DNA of 22,975 nucleotides from Pseudomonadota bacterium (GCA_018897875.1 JAHIKF010000522.1:1-22975), one strand, 5' to 3'. Shown: positions 1 to 8,752, counted from the first letter of the stretch. Notes: generated from the letters alone by a model not told the origin. Numbers and translations are program-made.

Positions 1-214
1 GGCCGCCGCTACCCCCGGCGGGTCCCGGTTTGAAGGGGACCAGGGCGATGGCTTCAACCGGCACCACCACCCGCCGTGGAGCCGGTTTGTCCTGGAGGAC
101 CGCCAGCATCACCGCCACGACCAGGCCGTGCACCAGCAGAGAGCCCAGCACTGCCCAGGCCCAGGTTTCCCTGGGTTTCCCGGGACCGTTCCAGCCTTGT
201 TCCCAGTATTCCAT
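1..214 (-). CDS. TonB-like energy transducer, N-terminal part (runs off window)
   Basis: The first 71 codons of a gene that continues beyond base 1. It starts at ATG 214, three bases after the exbD stop. Residues 1-18 are cytoplasmic and Trp-rich, then one membrane helix (about 19-38) carries Ser25 and His29, matching the SxxxH signature of TonB anchors. The helix is followed by a basic, Pro-containing stretch entering the periplasm and the start of a Gly-rich linker. The C-terminal TonB domain that would contact receptor TonB boxes lies outside the window. Its place directly after exbB-exbD and downstream of the B12 operon suggests it energises the BtuB receptor at 6289-8343. Family assignment rests on the helix signature and gene order. 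Confidence 0.75.
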   Translation of the reverse strand, partial: MEYWEQGWNGPGKPRETWAWAVLGSLLVHGLVVAVMLAVLQDKPAPRRVVVPVEAIALVPFKPGPAGGSGG

Positions 215-217
215 AGG

Positions 218-613
218 CTACTTTTGTTCCACCTCGATGCCGATGCGCTGCACCTTCAGACCCCGGAGGCGGTCGATCACTTCAATGAGCCGGCCGTGGC
301 GGGTGTCGGTGTCCGCGGCGATGATGGCCTGGGGCTCCTTGCCCTGTTTCTGGGCCGCGAAGACCTGCTCGAAGTCGCGGTCATGGGCCAGTTTGACCCC
401 GTTTACCGCGATATGGCCCTCCCGGTCGATGCTGATGATGATGGGGACGCTCTCCAGCTTGTCGGCCTGGCTGGCCTTGGGCAAGGCGATGGCAAAGGTG
501 CGGGGCATCATCACCGTGGCAGTCAACAGAAAGATGATGAGAATGACCAGGACGATGTCCACAAAGGGGGTCATGTTGATTTCGGTGATGGGCCCGTGAA
601 TGTTGCCTCTCAT
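218..613 (-). CDS. exbD: Biopolymer transport protein ExbD
   Basis: A 131-residue ExbD/TolR-family subunit of the inner-membrane proton channel that drives TonB. Residues 11-20 (EINMTPFVDI) carry the family hallmark, with Asp19 in the single membrane helix (about 16-34) as the expected proton-carrying residue. The periplasmic domain fills residues 40-131. The start codon overlaps the exbB stop as ATGA, indicating translational coupling, and tonB follows after three bases. Length is normal for the family. TolR is the main alternative, but no tolA, tolB or pal is nearby and a TonB-like gene follows. Confidence 0.93.
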   Translation of the reverse strand: MRGNIHGPITEINMTPFVDIVLVILIIFLLTATVMMPRTFAIALPKASQADKLESVPIIISIDREGHIAVNGVKLAHDRDFEQVFAAQKQGKEPQAIIAADTDTRHGRLIEVIDRLRGLKVQRIGIEVEQK

Positions 614-1305
614 ATCAGGCCCCCGGCTTTACGGGAAGGCTGGAACATTTGCGCCTCCGGGACGGCAATCTCCGCAGTCCCGGCGGCGCCGTCCAGATGG
701 GCCAGGAGGAGTTGCTCCAGAAACCGGGAGCGCTCCTGCACTACGTGGAGGCGGCGATGAAAAAAATTGTACATCACTACCGCGGGAATGGCCACCAGCA
801 GACCAATGGCGGTGGCCACCAGGGCTTCGGCGATGCCGGCCATGACCGCGGGGCCGCCCCCCCCTTCGGTCAGGGCCAGGTCCTTGAAGGCATGGATAAT
901 TCCCAGGACGGTGCCGAACAGGCCAATAAAGGGGGCATTGGCCCCCAGGGTTCCCAGGAAACTCAATCTCTTCCCCAGATAAAGGGCTACCCGGAGACGT
1001 TCCCCTTCCATGATGTCCTGGACTGCCGCCCTGCCCCGGGAAATTTCCCTGAGGCCGACTAACAGTACCCGGGCTTCCAGACCGGATTCCTGCTTGCACC
1101 GGGATATGACCTGGGGCCAGTCGCCTTGACGCAAGGAGGGCTCGATATCGGCCACAAAGCGATCCGGGTTGAAGCGGAAACGATAGAAGGTCAGGGCCTT
1201 GTCGATCATGATCGCCACCGAAGCGATACTCAAGCCGATAAGCAGCCACAGCACCCAGGCGCTGCCGCCCAGGGCCATATTAAGCAGAGCCTTGGTTATG
1301 TCCAT
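610..1305 (-). CDS. exbB: MotA/TolQ/ExbB proton channel protein ExbB
   Basis: A 231-residue ExbB/TolQ-family subunit. A membrane helix lies at about residues 12-33. The long cytoplasmic segment is followed by the conserved block LGANAPFIGLFGTVLGI and a second Gly/Ala-rich segment (EALVATAIGLLVAIPAVV), which form the last two helices. I chose ATG 1305 because GGGAGGA sits six bases upstream; an in-frame start nine codons earlier has no such site. The stop overlaps exbD as ATGA. The gene begins 150 bases after btuD ends. That gap contains no confident promoter, so it may be read from the B12 promoter or from a weak promoter of its own. Confidence 0.93.
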   Translation of the reverse strand: MDITKALLNMALGGSAWVLWLLIGLSIASVAIMIDKALTFYRFRFNPDRFVADIEPSLRQGDWPQVISRCKQESGLEARVLLVGLREISRGRAAVQDIMEGERLRVALYLGKRLSFLGTLGANAPFIGLFGTVLGIIHAFKDLALTEGGGGPAVMAGIAEALVATAIGLLVAIPAVVMYNFFHRRLHVVQERSRFLEQLLLAHLDGAAGTAEIAVPEAQMFQPSRKAGGLI

Positions 1306-1455
1306 TCTTCCTCCCAAAATAAAACACGGCATGAGGCTGCAGTCCTATTTGCAAAGTTCAATTTTTCTGTTACCTCATGTAAAAAATCTGAGCCTGAATC
1401 ATCATTGTCCCCATGCACTCCCCATCCCTTTCTTATTTTCGTCTGGCTTCATGTA

Positions 1456-2259
1456 TCAAAAGGGCGGCCCAAGAAATCTCTTGGGCACTAAGGTGATCCG
1501 CGGTACCTGCCCCAGTGGGTTTGTATCCACCAATACAGGACAGCCGTAGGCTTGCTCCAGCAGTTCATAGGTGAGCACGTCCGCGGGGCGCCCCGATTGG
1601 ACGGTTTTCCCCTCTTTCAGCAGAAGCAGTTGCTCCCCATACATGGCGGCCAGGTTCAGGTCGTGGGAAACCATGACCACTGTCAGACCCCGTTCCTGTT
1701 GCAACTGCGCCATCAGGTCCATGATGTTCACCTGATGGGCCGGGTCCAGGGCCGCGGTGGGCTCGTCCAGCAGAAGGAGGCGCGGCTGCTGGCAGATGGC
1801 CCGGGCAATGATCACCCGCTGTAATTCCCCGCCGCTGAGTTGCGGCAAGGGCCGCCGGGCCAGGTGGGCCACGTTGGTAAAGGTCATGGCTTCCATAGCC
1901 AGCTCCAGGTCTCTTGGCTGTTCCAGGCCCATCCACCCCACGTGGGGTGACCGCCCCATCAGGACCACTTCCTGGACGGAAAAGGGAATATCCGTGACAA
2001 CCCGTTGGGGCACGACCGCAACGAGACGGGCCAGGGCCTTTTTCGAAAAATGACCCACCGGCTCGCCCCAGATCTCCACCTGTCCCTGTTGGGGTTTCAC
2101 CGCCCCGGCCATGGCCCTCAAGAGAGTGGTTTTCCCCGAGCTGTTGGGACCGATGATGATGAAAAAGGCCCCTTCCGGCACCTCGATGGAGAGATCACGG
2201 AGGACCGGTTGACGGCCATAAGAGACCTGAAGGTGCTTTACCAGAACCGCGGGAGGCAT
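1456..2259 (-). CDS. btuD: Cobalamin ABC transporter ATPase (BtuD-like, FecCD/BtuCD family)
   Basis: A 267-residue ATPase with every expected motif: Walker A GPNSSGKTT (37-45), Q-loop Gln85, signature LSGGE (141-145), Walker B LLLLDEP (161-167) and H-loop His199. The sequence resembles ATPases of the iron-siderophore/B12 class. The start ATG 2259 overlaps the btuC stop as TGATG, with GAGG upstream. The reading frame stays open far upstream, but that part is a shadow of btuC and was excluded. Walker A has Ser where Gly is common (PNSSGK), a minor variation. Substrate is inferred from the riboswitch, btuB and CbiZ context; the ATPase alone could equally belong to a haem or siderophore importer. 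Confidence 0.9.
   Translation of the reverse strand: MPPAVLVKHLQVSYGRQPVLRDLSIEVPEGAFFIIIGPNSSGKTTLLRAMAGAVKPQQGQVEIWGEPVGHFSKKALARLVAVVPQRVVTDIPFSVQEVVLMGRSPHVGWMGLEQPRDLELAMEAMTFTNVAHLARRPLPQLSGGELQRVIIARAICQQPRLLLLDEPTAALDPAHQVNIMDLMAQLQQERGLTVVMVSHDLNLAAMYGEQLLLLKEGKTVQSGRPADVLTYELLEQAYGCPVLVDTNPLGQVPRITLVPKRFLGPPF
1467..1486 (-). terminator. Hairpin at the 3' end of btuD (weak terminator candidate)
   Basis: A perfect 8-bp stem (GCCCAAGA / TCTTGGGC, 4-base loop) lies within the last btuD codons. On the minus strand it is followed by CGCCCTTTTG, a poor T tract. It could reduce read-through from the B12 operon into exbB-exbD-tonB or only protect the 3' end. It is too weak to call an efficient terminator. 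Confidence 0.3.
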
Positions 2260-3266
2260 CACCTGGACCTCATTAACAGAAGAACAAACAGCGGCGCGCC
2301 CACCATGGCGGTGATCACCCCCACGGGCATCTCCCCCTGGGAGGGCAGCACCCGGGAGACCAGGTCGCACAATATCAAGAAACTTCCCCCTCCCAGAAGA
2401 CAGGCGGGAATGAGGAGCCGGTGGTCCGGCCCCAATATGAGCCGGAACAGATGGGGGACCACAAGCCCGACGAATCCCACCAGGCCGGATTGACAGACAG
2501 CTAAACTCACCATCAAGGAGGTGACGACCAGCAGGATCCGGGAGGTCAAGGCCACGTTCAAGCCCAGGTACAGTGCCGTCTCTTCTCCCATGAGCAAAAG
2601 ATTCAGGGGGCGGGCCAGGCAGAGAACCACCAGGAAACAGGGTAGCAAGAAATAGATCAGAAAGGTTGTCTGGTTGGGGGCGGACATGGACAGGTCGCCC
2701 ATCAGCCAGTAGAGAATGTTGTGTAACCGCGCATCCTGGGTGATGGACACCAGGAAGATGATCACCGCGGAGCAGAAGGCGTTCACCATGACGCCTGCGA
2801 GCAGCAGCGAACCTTTCCTGCCCCCCGGCTCGCCGGAAGTGATCACCAGGACCAGTAGCAGGGTGCACATGCTTCCCAGAAAAGCCAGGAGCGCCACGCC
2901 GGGGAAGGGCGCCAACCCCGCCAACAGCCCCAAAATAGCCCCCACCGCGGACCCGCCGGAGACCCCCAGGATATAGGGATCGGCCAGGGGGTTGCGCAGC
3001 AGGGCCTGAAATACCAGGCCCCCCAGGGACAGCGTGGCGCCCACCAGACCTGCCAGGAGCGCCCGGGGCCAGCGAATCCGCCAGATAATGGTGGTCAGGA
3101 TGTCCTCAGGGCCACCCCGGTCTAAGAGCGCGGCCAGGTTCTGGCGCCAACTTGCGGGGGTAGAGCCCAAACTCATTCCCAGGGCCAGACTGATGGCCAA
3201 GAGCACGCCACCAAGTATCGCCACCCACAGCAAACGCCGCGCTAAGGGGAGACCGCTCCAACTCAT
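2259..3266 (-). CDS. btuC: Cobalamin ABC transporter permease (BtuC-like, FecCD family)
   Basis: A 335-residue polytopic membrane protein of the FecCD/BtuC family, with about ten hydrophobic segments and normal length. Family-typical stretches include LAGLVGATLSLGGLVFQALL in the first third, NPLADPYILGVSGGSAVGA just after it, and GLVGFVGLVVPHLFRLILGPDHR near the C terminus, the region that contacts the ATPase. The start overlaps the btuF stop as ATGA, with AGGAGA eight bases upstream. The stop overlaps btuD by one base. It would form the inner-membrane channel for cobamides delivered by either binding protein of this operon. Confidence 0.93.
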   Translation of the reverse strand: MSWSGLPLARRLLWVAILGGVLLAISLALGMSLGSTPASWRQNLAALLDRGGPEDILTTIIWRIRWPRALLAGLVGATLSLGGLVFQALLRNPLADPYILGVSGGSAVGAILGLLAGLAPFPGVALLAFLGSMCTLLLVLVITSGEPGGRKGSLLLAGVMVNAFCSAVIIFLVSITQDARLHNILYWLMGDLSMSAPNQTTFLIYFLLPCFLVVLCLARPLNLLLMGEETALYLGLNVALTSRILLVVTSLMVSLAVCQSGLVGFVGLVVPHLFRLILGPDHRLLIPACLLGGGSFLILCDLVSRVLPSQGEMPVGVITAMVGAPLFVLLLMRSR

Positions 3267-4189
3267 GGCAGATCTCCTTTCAGTTCAGGATGGATCAGGC
3301 CAAAGAGCATTTCCAGTCCGTCCAGGAGCCGGGGAGAGGGGCGATCCACCAGGTCGGAATCAATGAGAAAGATGCGGTGGTTACGGGCGGCCGGCAAAGT
3401 TTCCCAGCGTTCCCAGCCGGCTTTGACCTGCTCAAAGGCGCCTCCCCGGTCCATGGAGGTGATGATAATGACCTCTGGGTTCAGGGCCAAAATTTGTTCT
3501 TGAGAAAAACGGGGATACGGCACTTTGCCCGCGGCCAGGTTTAGTCCCCCGGCGGTGGTGATCAATTCATCCAAAAAGGTGTGTGACCCGGCTGAGACGA
3601 TGGGAGAGATGCCGATTTGGAAAAAGACTCGGGGACGGCGGGCGACGTGGGCGGCGAGATCTTTGATGCGTTGATAGCGGCGGTTAAGTGCCGCCGCCAA
3701 TTCCCCGGCTTTTCCCTCGGCGCCTAAAAGGTGGCCGATTTCCTCAACGGTGGCGATAACCCCCGGCAAGTTGCGGGGGTCCACGACATAGACCGGGATG
3801 CCCAAACCTCGCAGGCGTTCCAGCACATGGGGGGGATTGCCGTCCTTGATGGCCAGACAGAGGTCGGGCTGCAAGGCCACGATCCTTTCCAAATCAGGGA
3901 TTTTATACGAACCGACTTTGGGCAATGCCCCAGCGGCAGGGGGGTAATCGCTGAACTGTTCGACGCCGACCAGCCGGGAGCCCAAGCCCACCGCGAAGAC
4001 CATCTCGGTGAGACTGGCAGCCATGGTCACCAGGCGCTGGGGAGAAGCCGGGACGTTTACCTGACGTCCCAACTGGTCAACCTGGACCTCAGCCAGGGCG
4101 GGCCAGGGCGAAAATCCCGCCAGCAGCCCCAAAATGGCAACCACCATGATTTTTTCCGAGTCCTTGCAGAGCCTCATCATGCGAACCAT
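3263..4189 (-). CDS. btuF: Periplasmic cobalamin-binding protein (BtuF-like)
   Basis: A 308-residue class III substrate-binding protein. An N-terminal signal peptide ends at about ALA|EV (33/34). Two lobes follow, joined by a long helix (about 150-180). The motif VTMAASLTEMVFAVGLGSRLVG near residue 53 and the block about Asp/Tyr (SDYPP) are typical of BtuF and related binding proteins. The upstream AGGAGG lies about 15 bases before ATG 4189, farther than ideal, so ATG 4180 or 4177 may be used instead. It ends with an ATGA overlap into btuC. It is the second binding protein of the operon, after the BtuF-CbiZ fusion, so one BtuCD could be served by two receptors. Confidence 0.9.
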   Translation of the reverse strand: MVRMMRLCKDSEKIMVVAILGLLAGFSPWPALAEVQVDQLGRQVNVPASPQRLVTMAASLTEMVFAVGLGSRLVGVEQFSDYPPAAGALPKVGSYKIPDLERIVALQPDLCLAIKDGNPPHVLERLRGLGIPVYVVDPRNLPGVIATVEEIGHLLGAEGKAGELAAALNRRYQRIKDLAAHVARRPRVFFQIGISPIVSAGSHTFLDELITTAGGLNLAAGKVPYPRFSQEQILALNPEVIIITSMDRGGAFEQVKAGWERWETLPAARNHRIFLIDSDLVDRPSPRLLDGLEMLFGLIHPELKGDLP

Positions 4190-4230
4190 TGACTTTTTTA
4201 AACCCTCCTTAGGGCAACCCGGCGGTCGGC

Positions 4231-6252
4231 TTATGGTTTGCCACCTGGCTGGGCGCGGGCCGCCAGCCCATTAATAAACGCCTCACAGGCCATGTGCAGC
4301 GGCCGGGGCAATTCTCCCTGAAAAGACACGGTCTGCCACTCGGTCACCGGGTTGCCTGCCAACTCCCGGGCCACCATTTTGCAATAATCTGCAAAGGAGC
4401 TCAAATCGAGCACTTGCCCCCGTCCATAGGCATCACTGAGGGCCAAAGCCGTTTCCATGAAGCCGGCATAGTGCGGCTCCAGCATAACGCTTTCCCAGAG
4501 CGGCACTATTTGAGCTTGTGAAGTCCCGGGAAGGTTGCGCACCAGTTCGTAAAGCCCCAACCGCCGTTCCTGTAGTCGCTGCCAGTGGGAGCGGCAGGAG
4601 GTAATACCGTTTTGTTTGGCCACCGCCTCCCGCACTCCCTGATAAACCGCCCGGCCGATCAATTCCCCCATCTTGGAGTGTCCTCCCACATTATCTATGG
4701 CCGGCCCCCGGCCTTCCACCACGATGATATTATCCGTCCCGGTCCCCGTAGCCTGGTATGTTAGGGGGTGCTCCGAACTGCGAATATCCAGGTCCTGGAG
4801 GGCGGCGGTTTTGGCCTCGGTGGCAGCGATCAGGGCCCGGCTCATGGCCCGGGGAGTTAACCGGCAGTTGGTCAACAGAATGATATTGATGGTTCCGGGT
4901 TCATAGAATCTGCCCTCATCCTGGGAGAGGCGCAAGGCGTTGCCCTCTACCCCGGCAGTAACCAGGGCATACACTTTTATGTCCTTAAACGTTGACTGCT
5001 GCACAGAAAGATTGGCCATATCGGCCCCGGTGAACAGGAAACTGGTATTTTGGCCGGTTTTTTTCAGGACCCGGTAGAGCTGGGCTCTATCTTTGGCCAG
5101 ACCCAGGTAGTGGGAGATTCCCCAACACGGGGGCGGGGTGTAATGGTTCCCCACCGTGAGGATGCCCTGGCGGGGACCCTCCAGGGTGGAAATCACCGCC
5201 ACGGGGGTTTTAAAGTCGATGACCAACGACTTTTGCTCAAAGTCCATAATGCGGCTGCGAGTCACCCGGGCCTGCCGCACATAGGGGAGATCCAAGGTAA
5301 GCGCTTCGCTGGCAAGGACTTGATCGGACCGGAGCCGATTCTTGGGGTCGGCAAAGTCCTTGAGGTAGAGAGTGGCGGCCAGCCAGGCCACGAAGTCGCC
5401 GGCGTGCACCGAGGCGCGGCAAGTCAGCTCACAGGGAAAGCGGTAGATTCTTCCCTGACGCACCGCCTCCACCTCCTGCCAGCCCGGCTGCTGCACCAGC
5501 TTTTCCACCTGCTTCAGGTCGCTGCCGCAGGTGAAAATGACCTGGGGGTTGAATTGTTGCCATTCTGAGAAGGTGATGGGAACTATGGCTCCTTTCTTAC
5601 CCAGGCAGGGAGGTATGCCCCCGGCCTGCCGGATATAGTCGTTCTGGAATGAATCATCACCAGGAACCACCATCTGTTTGTCGCTCATCAGCCTGAGCAC
5701 CCGAACCCTCCGGGAGTCAGGAACCCGGGCGACTTTTTCCCGGATGAGGTCCAGTTTGTTCTGAATCTGTCGGCAAAGCGCTTCCGCCTGCTCCTGCCGC
5801 TGAAACATAGCCCCCAGCAGGCGCAGGTTGGCGAGGATGTCCTGAATCGTATGGGCCTCCAGGTGCACCACCGGAATTCCCGAGTCCTTGAAGCGTTCTT
5901 GCACTTCCTGATGTATATCGGACACAAAAATAAAGTCAGATTGACATTGGGCGATGACCTGAGTTATGGGGCTAAAAAAGCCGCCCACCACCGCGGGTTT
6001 CCCCACTTGCGGGGGGACGCGACCATAGTAGGTCACCCCCTGCAAGGTATCTCCCGCCCCTAAAGCCAGAAGCATTTCGGTGACCCCGGGGACCAGGGAT
6101 ACGACCCGTCGGGGGGGCTGCGTAATGGTCAGGGGGCGTTTATAGGCATCAACGACGCTGACTTCGTTTGCGCCTCCGGCCCACGACGGCAGGACCAGCC
6201 AGCCGACGAACAGGGCCGTCACTATGAGAATCGAGGAAACCCGCCGGTGCAT
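4231..6252 (-). CDS. Secreted BtuF-like binding domain fused to CbiZ adenosylcobinamide amidohydrolase
   Basis: A 673-residue, two-domain protein. An N-terminal signal peptide (cleavage near PSWA, about residue 25) is followed by a BtuF-like binding domain to about residue 300, with RRVVSLVPGVTEMLLALG as its first conserved block. Residues about 330-550 match CbiZ, which cleaves the aminopropanol amide bond of adenosylcobinamide or adenosylpseudocobalamin to give adenosylcobyric acid: TAGVEGNALR, TINIILLTNC, ALIAATEAKTAALQDL, ATGTGTDNIIVVEG and NVGGHSKMGELIGRAVY. About 120 further residues follow that I cannot assign. ATG 6252 is preferred over TTG 6258 because AGGAG lies seven bases upstream. 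It sits 36 bases after btuB and 41 before btuF. The signal peptide implies a periplasmic amidohydrolase. Confidence 0.88.
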   Translation of the reverse strand: MHRRVSSILIVTALFVGWLVLPSWAGGANEVSVVDAYKRPLTITQPPRRVVSLVPGVTEMLLALGAGDTLQGVTYYGRVPPQVGKPAVVGGFFSPITQVIAQCQSDFIFVSDIHQEVQERFKDSGIPVVHLEAHTIQDILANLRLLGAMFQRQEQAEALCRQIQNKLDLIREKVARVPDSRRVRVLRLMSDKQMVVPGDDSFQNDYIRQAGGIPPCLGKKGAIVPITFSEWQQFNPQVIFTCGSDLKQVEKLVQQPGWQEVEAVRQGRIYRFPCELTCRASVHAGDFVAWLAATLYLKDFADPKNRLRSDQVLASEALTLDLPYVRQARVTRSRIMDFEQKSLVIDFKTPVAVISTLEGPRQGILTVGNHYTPPPCWGISHYLGLAKDRAQLYRVLKKTGQNTSFLFTGADMANLSVQQSTFKDIKVYALVTAGVEGNALRLSQDEGRFYEPGTINIILLTNCRLTPRAMSRALIAATEAKTAALQDLDIRSSEHPLTYQATGTGTDNIIVVEGRGPAIDNVGGHSKMGELIGRAVYQGVREAVAKQNGITSCRSHWQRLQERRLGLYELVRNLPGTSQAQIVPLWESVMLEPHYAGFMETALALSDAYGRGQVLDLSSFADYCKMVARELAGNPVTEWQTVSFQGELPRPLHMACEAFINGLAARAQPGGKP

Positions 6253-6288
6253 AAACAATCTCCTGAGCGCCTAATATCTTGCGCCGAA

Positions 6289-8343
6289 TTATATCTTCAG
6301 TCTGAGGCCGCCGATAATCTGAAACCGGGGAGAGGAGTACCCAAACACTTCTTCATATTTCTTATCGAAGAGATTCTGGCCGCGAACCATGAGTTGTACG
6401 CGGTTAACATAGCCCCAGTTTTGAATCACCGTATAGTAGGCCGCCAGATCGGCGGTAAAAAATCCGCCATTGACCACCCGGGTGGCGTAGTAAGGAGCGT
6501 TATTGTCAGGTCGCCGGTCAGCCCGGGCCCCAATGTACAAGCCATGGAAATTCACTTCCAGGGGGCCATAGATATAGTTTAAATCGAAGTTCCAGGATTG
6601 CCGGGGACGGCGCAACAGATTCTGGCCGGTGATAATATTGATATTCACCAGGCCCCCGTCATCCAGCACCTTGAGTTGGGTCAGATAGGTATAGGCGGTG
6701 CGGGCCGTGAACCCTTTAAAGGGTTTCGCCTGTAAATAGAGTTCAAAGCCCTTGGTGCGCGCCGCGGCAATATTGAAAAAACTGCCGGTAGTCCAACTGG
6801 TCTGGGCATATTGGATCATATCGGTGAAATGGTTTTCAAAATAAGTCAGCCCGCCTTGCACCCGGTCCTTCCACAACCATTGATCAAAGCCCACTTCCCA
6901 ACTGACATTCTTTTCCGGCAACAGCGTAGAGTTGCCGAGAAAAAATGGATTGAGAGAATTGGTCTCCGTGAAGGATGGCGCCTTCACTGCCTTGCCGCCC
7001 GCGGCCCGCAAGGTGGTGTCCGTTTCCGGGAAACGCAGGGCGGCTGAGGCCCTGGGACAGAATTCCAGTTTTTGAAAGGAATTGTTGTCCTCGAGGCTGC
7101 CTCCCACGGTCAGGAACAAGCGGTCCCGCACCGCCACCTGCTCCTGGAGGTACCAATTGAAACTGCCGCGGCGGGCTTTATTCATGCTATCGCTGTAATC
7201 AAAGATATTCCAGTCCCAACCGTGGCTCCAGCCTTTATACTGGGCATGCCGCATCTCCACCCCCAGCGTCGTGGTGGAGGCCAGGCGTTCTTTGGACCCG
7301 AAGATAAAATTGGACCGGTAATTCGCGGTCCATTGTTTCTCCAGGTCCCGGCTATAATAATCGGTAGTTTGAAAGTTTACGAAAAATGGGTTGGCCGGAT
7401 TGTTATACCGGGAATCAAGATTCAGGAATCCCAGCTTCAGTTCATTTTCCCACCAAGAAACGGGCCAGTAATTTCCCGACAAACCGGTTAACACCGTCGC
7501 CGCTTTTTGGTTCTGGTCGGGGTCCAGGCCGCTGCCGCCGAGACTCTTGGCGTCGAACCGGTCTCCGCTGCTGGTGGGAAAACCATAATAGGTGTCCACA
7601 TAATAATTCGTCAGGGTCAACTTCAGGTTATCCGTGGGTTCCAAGTCAAAACGGGAGTTCACCACATTGCTCCCATAGCGGTTGTTGATCGGCAGGATCC
7701 CGGTATCATCATAGCGGCCGTAGGCCATAGAATAGGAAAATTTCTTCCATGAACCCTCGAAACTGAGCCGCTGTTCACCGATAAGGTTATTAGAGCTGTG
7801 ACCTTCGGCATGGCCGCCCCACAGGCTGGTCGCGGTAAGTTTGGCCGGACCATGACCCTGGCGGGTCATCACATTGATCACCCCGGTCATGGCGTCATTC
7901 CCATACAAAGAACTCATGGGCCCCCGCACCACTTCGATACGGTTGACGTTGTCCACCGTCAATTTATTGAAGTCAAAGGCCCCGCCGGTATCATTGAGCC
8001 GAAACCCATTGAGCATGATCAGGTTCATGTTGCTGTTGCCGCCCCGGAGGAAGAGAGAGGTCGTACCGCCGCGGCCGCCGGATTGCGAGATGATGGCCCC
8101 GGGAACATCCCGGAGAAAGTCTTCCACCCGCGGTTCCTGCCGGGCTTCCATCTGTTGCTTGGTGATGATCGTCGTGGAGGTGCCGGTTTCTTTTAAGGGG
8201 ACTTCGGTGCCGGTGGCAGTCACCACTATTTCGTCTAACACCTGAACACCATGCCCGGCGACTTCCTGCCCCCAAAGGGGGAATACGCCGATTATCACCG
8301 TTAGCAGGGAGACACAGCCGCAATATAGAGCAATTTTTCTCAA
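6289..8343 (-). CDS. btuB: TonB-dependent outer-membrane cobalamin receptor BtuB
   Basis: A 684-residue TonB-dependent receptor. A signal peptide is followed by a TonB box (DEIVVTA, residues 37-43) and a plug domain to about residue 165 with TSLFLRGGNSNMNLIMLNGFRLND and the block IEVVRGPMSSLYGNDAMTGVINVMTR. A 22-strand-type barrel fills the rest, ending in the RGQNLFDKKYEEVFGY block typical of BtuB-like receptors. It ends in LRLKI rather than an aromatic residue. The start is TTG 8343: it overlaps the upstream stop as TTGA, has GGGAGGG eight bases before it, and no ATG offers a signal peptide. Cobamide as substrate is inferred from the riboswitch and neighbours. Confidence 0.92.
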   Translation of the reverse strand: MRKIALYCGCVSLLTVIIGVFPLWGQEVAGHGVQVLDEIVVTATGTEVPLKETGTSTTIITKQQMEARQEPRVEDFLRDVPGAIISQSGGRGGTTSLFLRGGNSNMNLIMLNGFRLNDTGGAFDFNKLTVDNVNRIEVVRGPMSSLYGNDAMTGVINVMTRQGHGPAKLTATSLWGGHAEGHSSNNLIGEQRLSFEGSWKKFSYSMAYGRYDDTGILPINNRYGSNVVNSRFDLEPTDNLKLTLTNYYVDTYYGFPTSSGDRFDAKSLGGSGLDPDQNQKAATVLTGLSGNYWPVSWWENELKLGFLNLDSRYNNPANPFFVNFQTTDYYSRDLEKQWTANYRSNFIFGSKERLASTTTLGVEMRHAQYKGWSHGWDWNIFDYSDSMNKARRGSFNWYLQEQVAVRDRLFLTVGGSLEDNNSFQKLEFCPRASAALRFPETDTTLRAAGGKAVKAPSFTETNSLNPFFLGNSTLLPEKNVSWEVGFDQWLWKDRVQGGLTYFENHFTDMIQYAQTSWTTGSFFNIAAARTKGFELYLQAKPFKGFTARTAYTYLTQLKVLDDGGLVNINIITGQNLLRRPRQSWNFDLNYIYGPLEVNFHGLYIGARADRRPDNNAPYYATRVVNGGFFTADLAAYYTVIQNWGYVNRVQLMVRGQNLFDKKYEEVFGYSSPRFQIIGGLRLKI

Positions 8344-8654
8344 TGCAGTACCCTCCCATTCTCGTAAGCCCCGGATGGGTCTGCTGCTACCCGGGCCACG
8401 CCCGTGAGGCGCACCAGGGGGTAGAGGGGGTTCAGGCGGTCCTGCTCAGCCTGGGTGACCAAGAGGTGGATCGGTTCACAGCCCCTGGCCAGCAGAAAAT
8501 GCCAGGCGTCGTCCAGTTCCAAGATGCCCGGCTGGGAGACCACGACTTCCATAGGACCCGTAAGATGGCTCAGCCCCTGATAGTAGGTCCCGGGTTCGAA
8601 GCCCTCCGGCAGTTCCCCGCCGCCCAGCAGATAAACGATGATTCCTTGTTTCAT
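8340..8654 (-). CDS. Small protein of unknown function, first gene of the B12 operon
   Basis: A protein of 104 residues that I do not recognise. It begins MKQGIIVYLLGGGELPEGF and is predicted soluble, with no signal peptide. A Gly-rich turn follows the first beta-like strand, and a helix-like stretch (LDDAWHFLLARGCEPIHLLV) lies in the middle. GGAGG precedes tandem ATGs; the second (8654) has better spacing, and a third in-frame ATG at 8666 lacks a ribosome site. The stop overlaps the btuB start as TTGA, so it is translationally coupled to btuB. As the first gene after the cobalamin riboswitch it should respond to B12. Possible roles in cobamide handling are guesses. Confidence 0.75.
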   Translation of the reverse strand: MKQGIIVYLLGGGELPEGFEPGTYYQGLSHLTGPMEVVVSQPGILELDDAWHFLLARGCEPIHLLVTQAEQDRLNPLYPLVRLTGVARVAADPSGAYENGRVLH

Positions 8655-8717
8655 CATGCCCTCCATGAAAATGAGATGAGGGGGTGCCACGCTCCCTGAG
8701 GCATGATCCACGCGGAC

Positions 8718-8752
8718 AAAAAAAATCCCTGAGCCCGTGTGGACCCAAGGAT
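8718..8752 (-). terminator. Intrinsic terminator, probable expression platform of the cobalamin riboswitch
   Basis: On the minus strand ATCCTTGGG pairs with CTCAGGGAT (9 bp, two G-U pairs, 10-base loop), followed directly by eight T. It lies between the riboswitch aptamer and the first gene. This position suggests B12-dependent transcription termination before the operon. I did not identify a clear antiterminator partner. Confidence 0.8.

Noticed and set aside
2260..2868. N-terminal extension of the BtuD frame
   Set aside because: It reads through btuC in another frame; ATPase homology begins only at ATG 2259, which overlaps the btuC stop.
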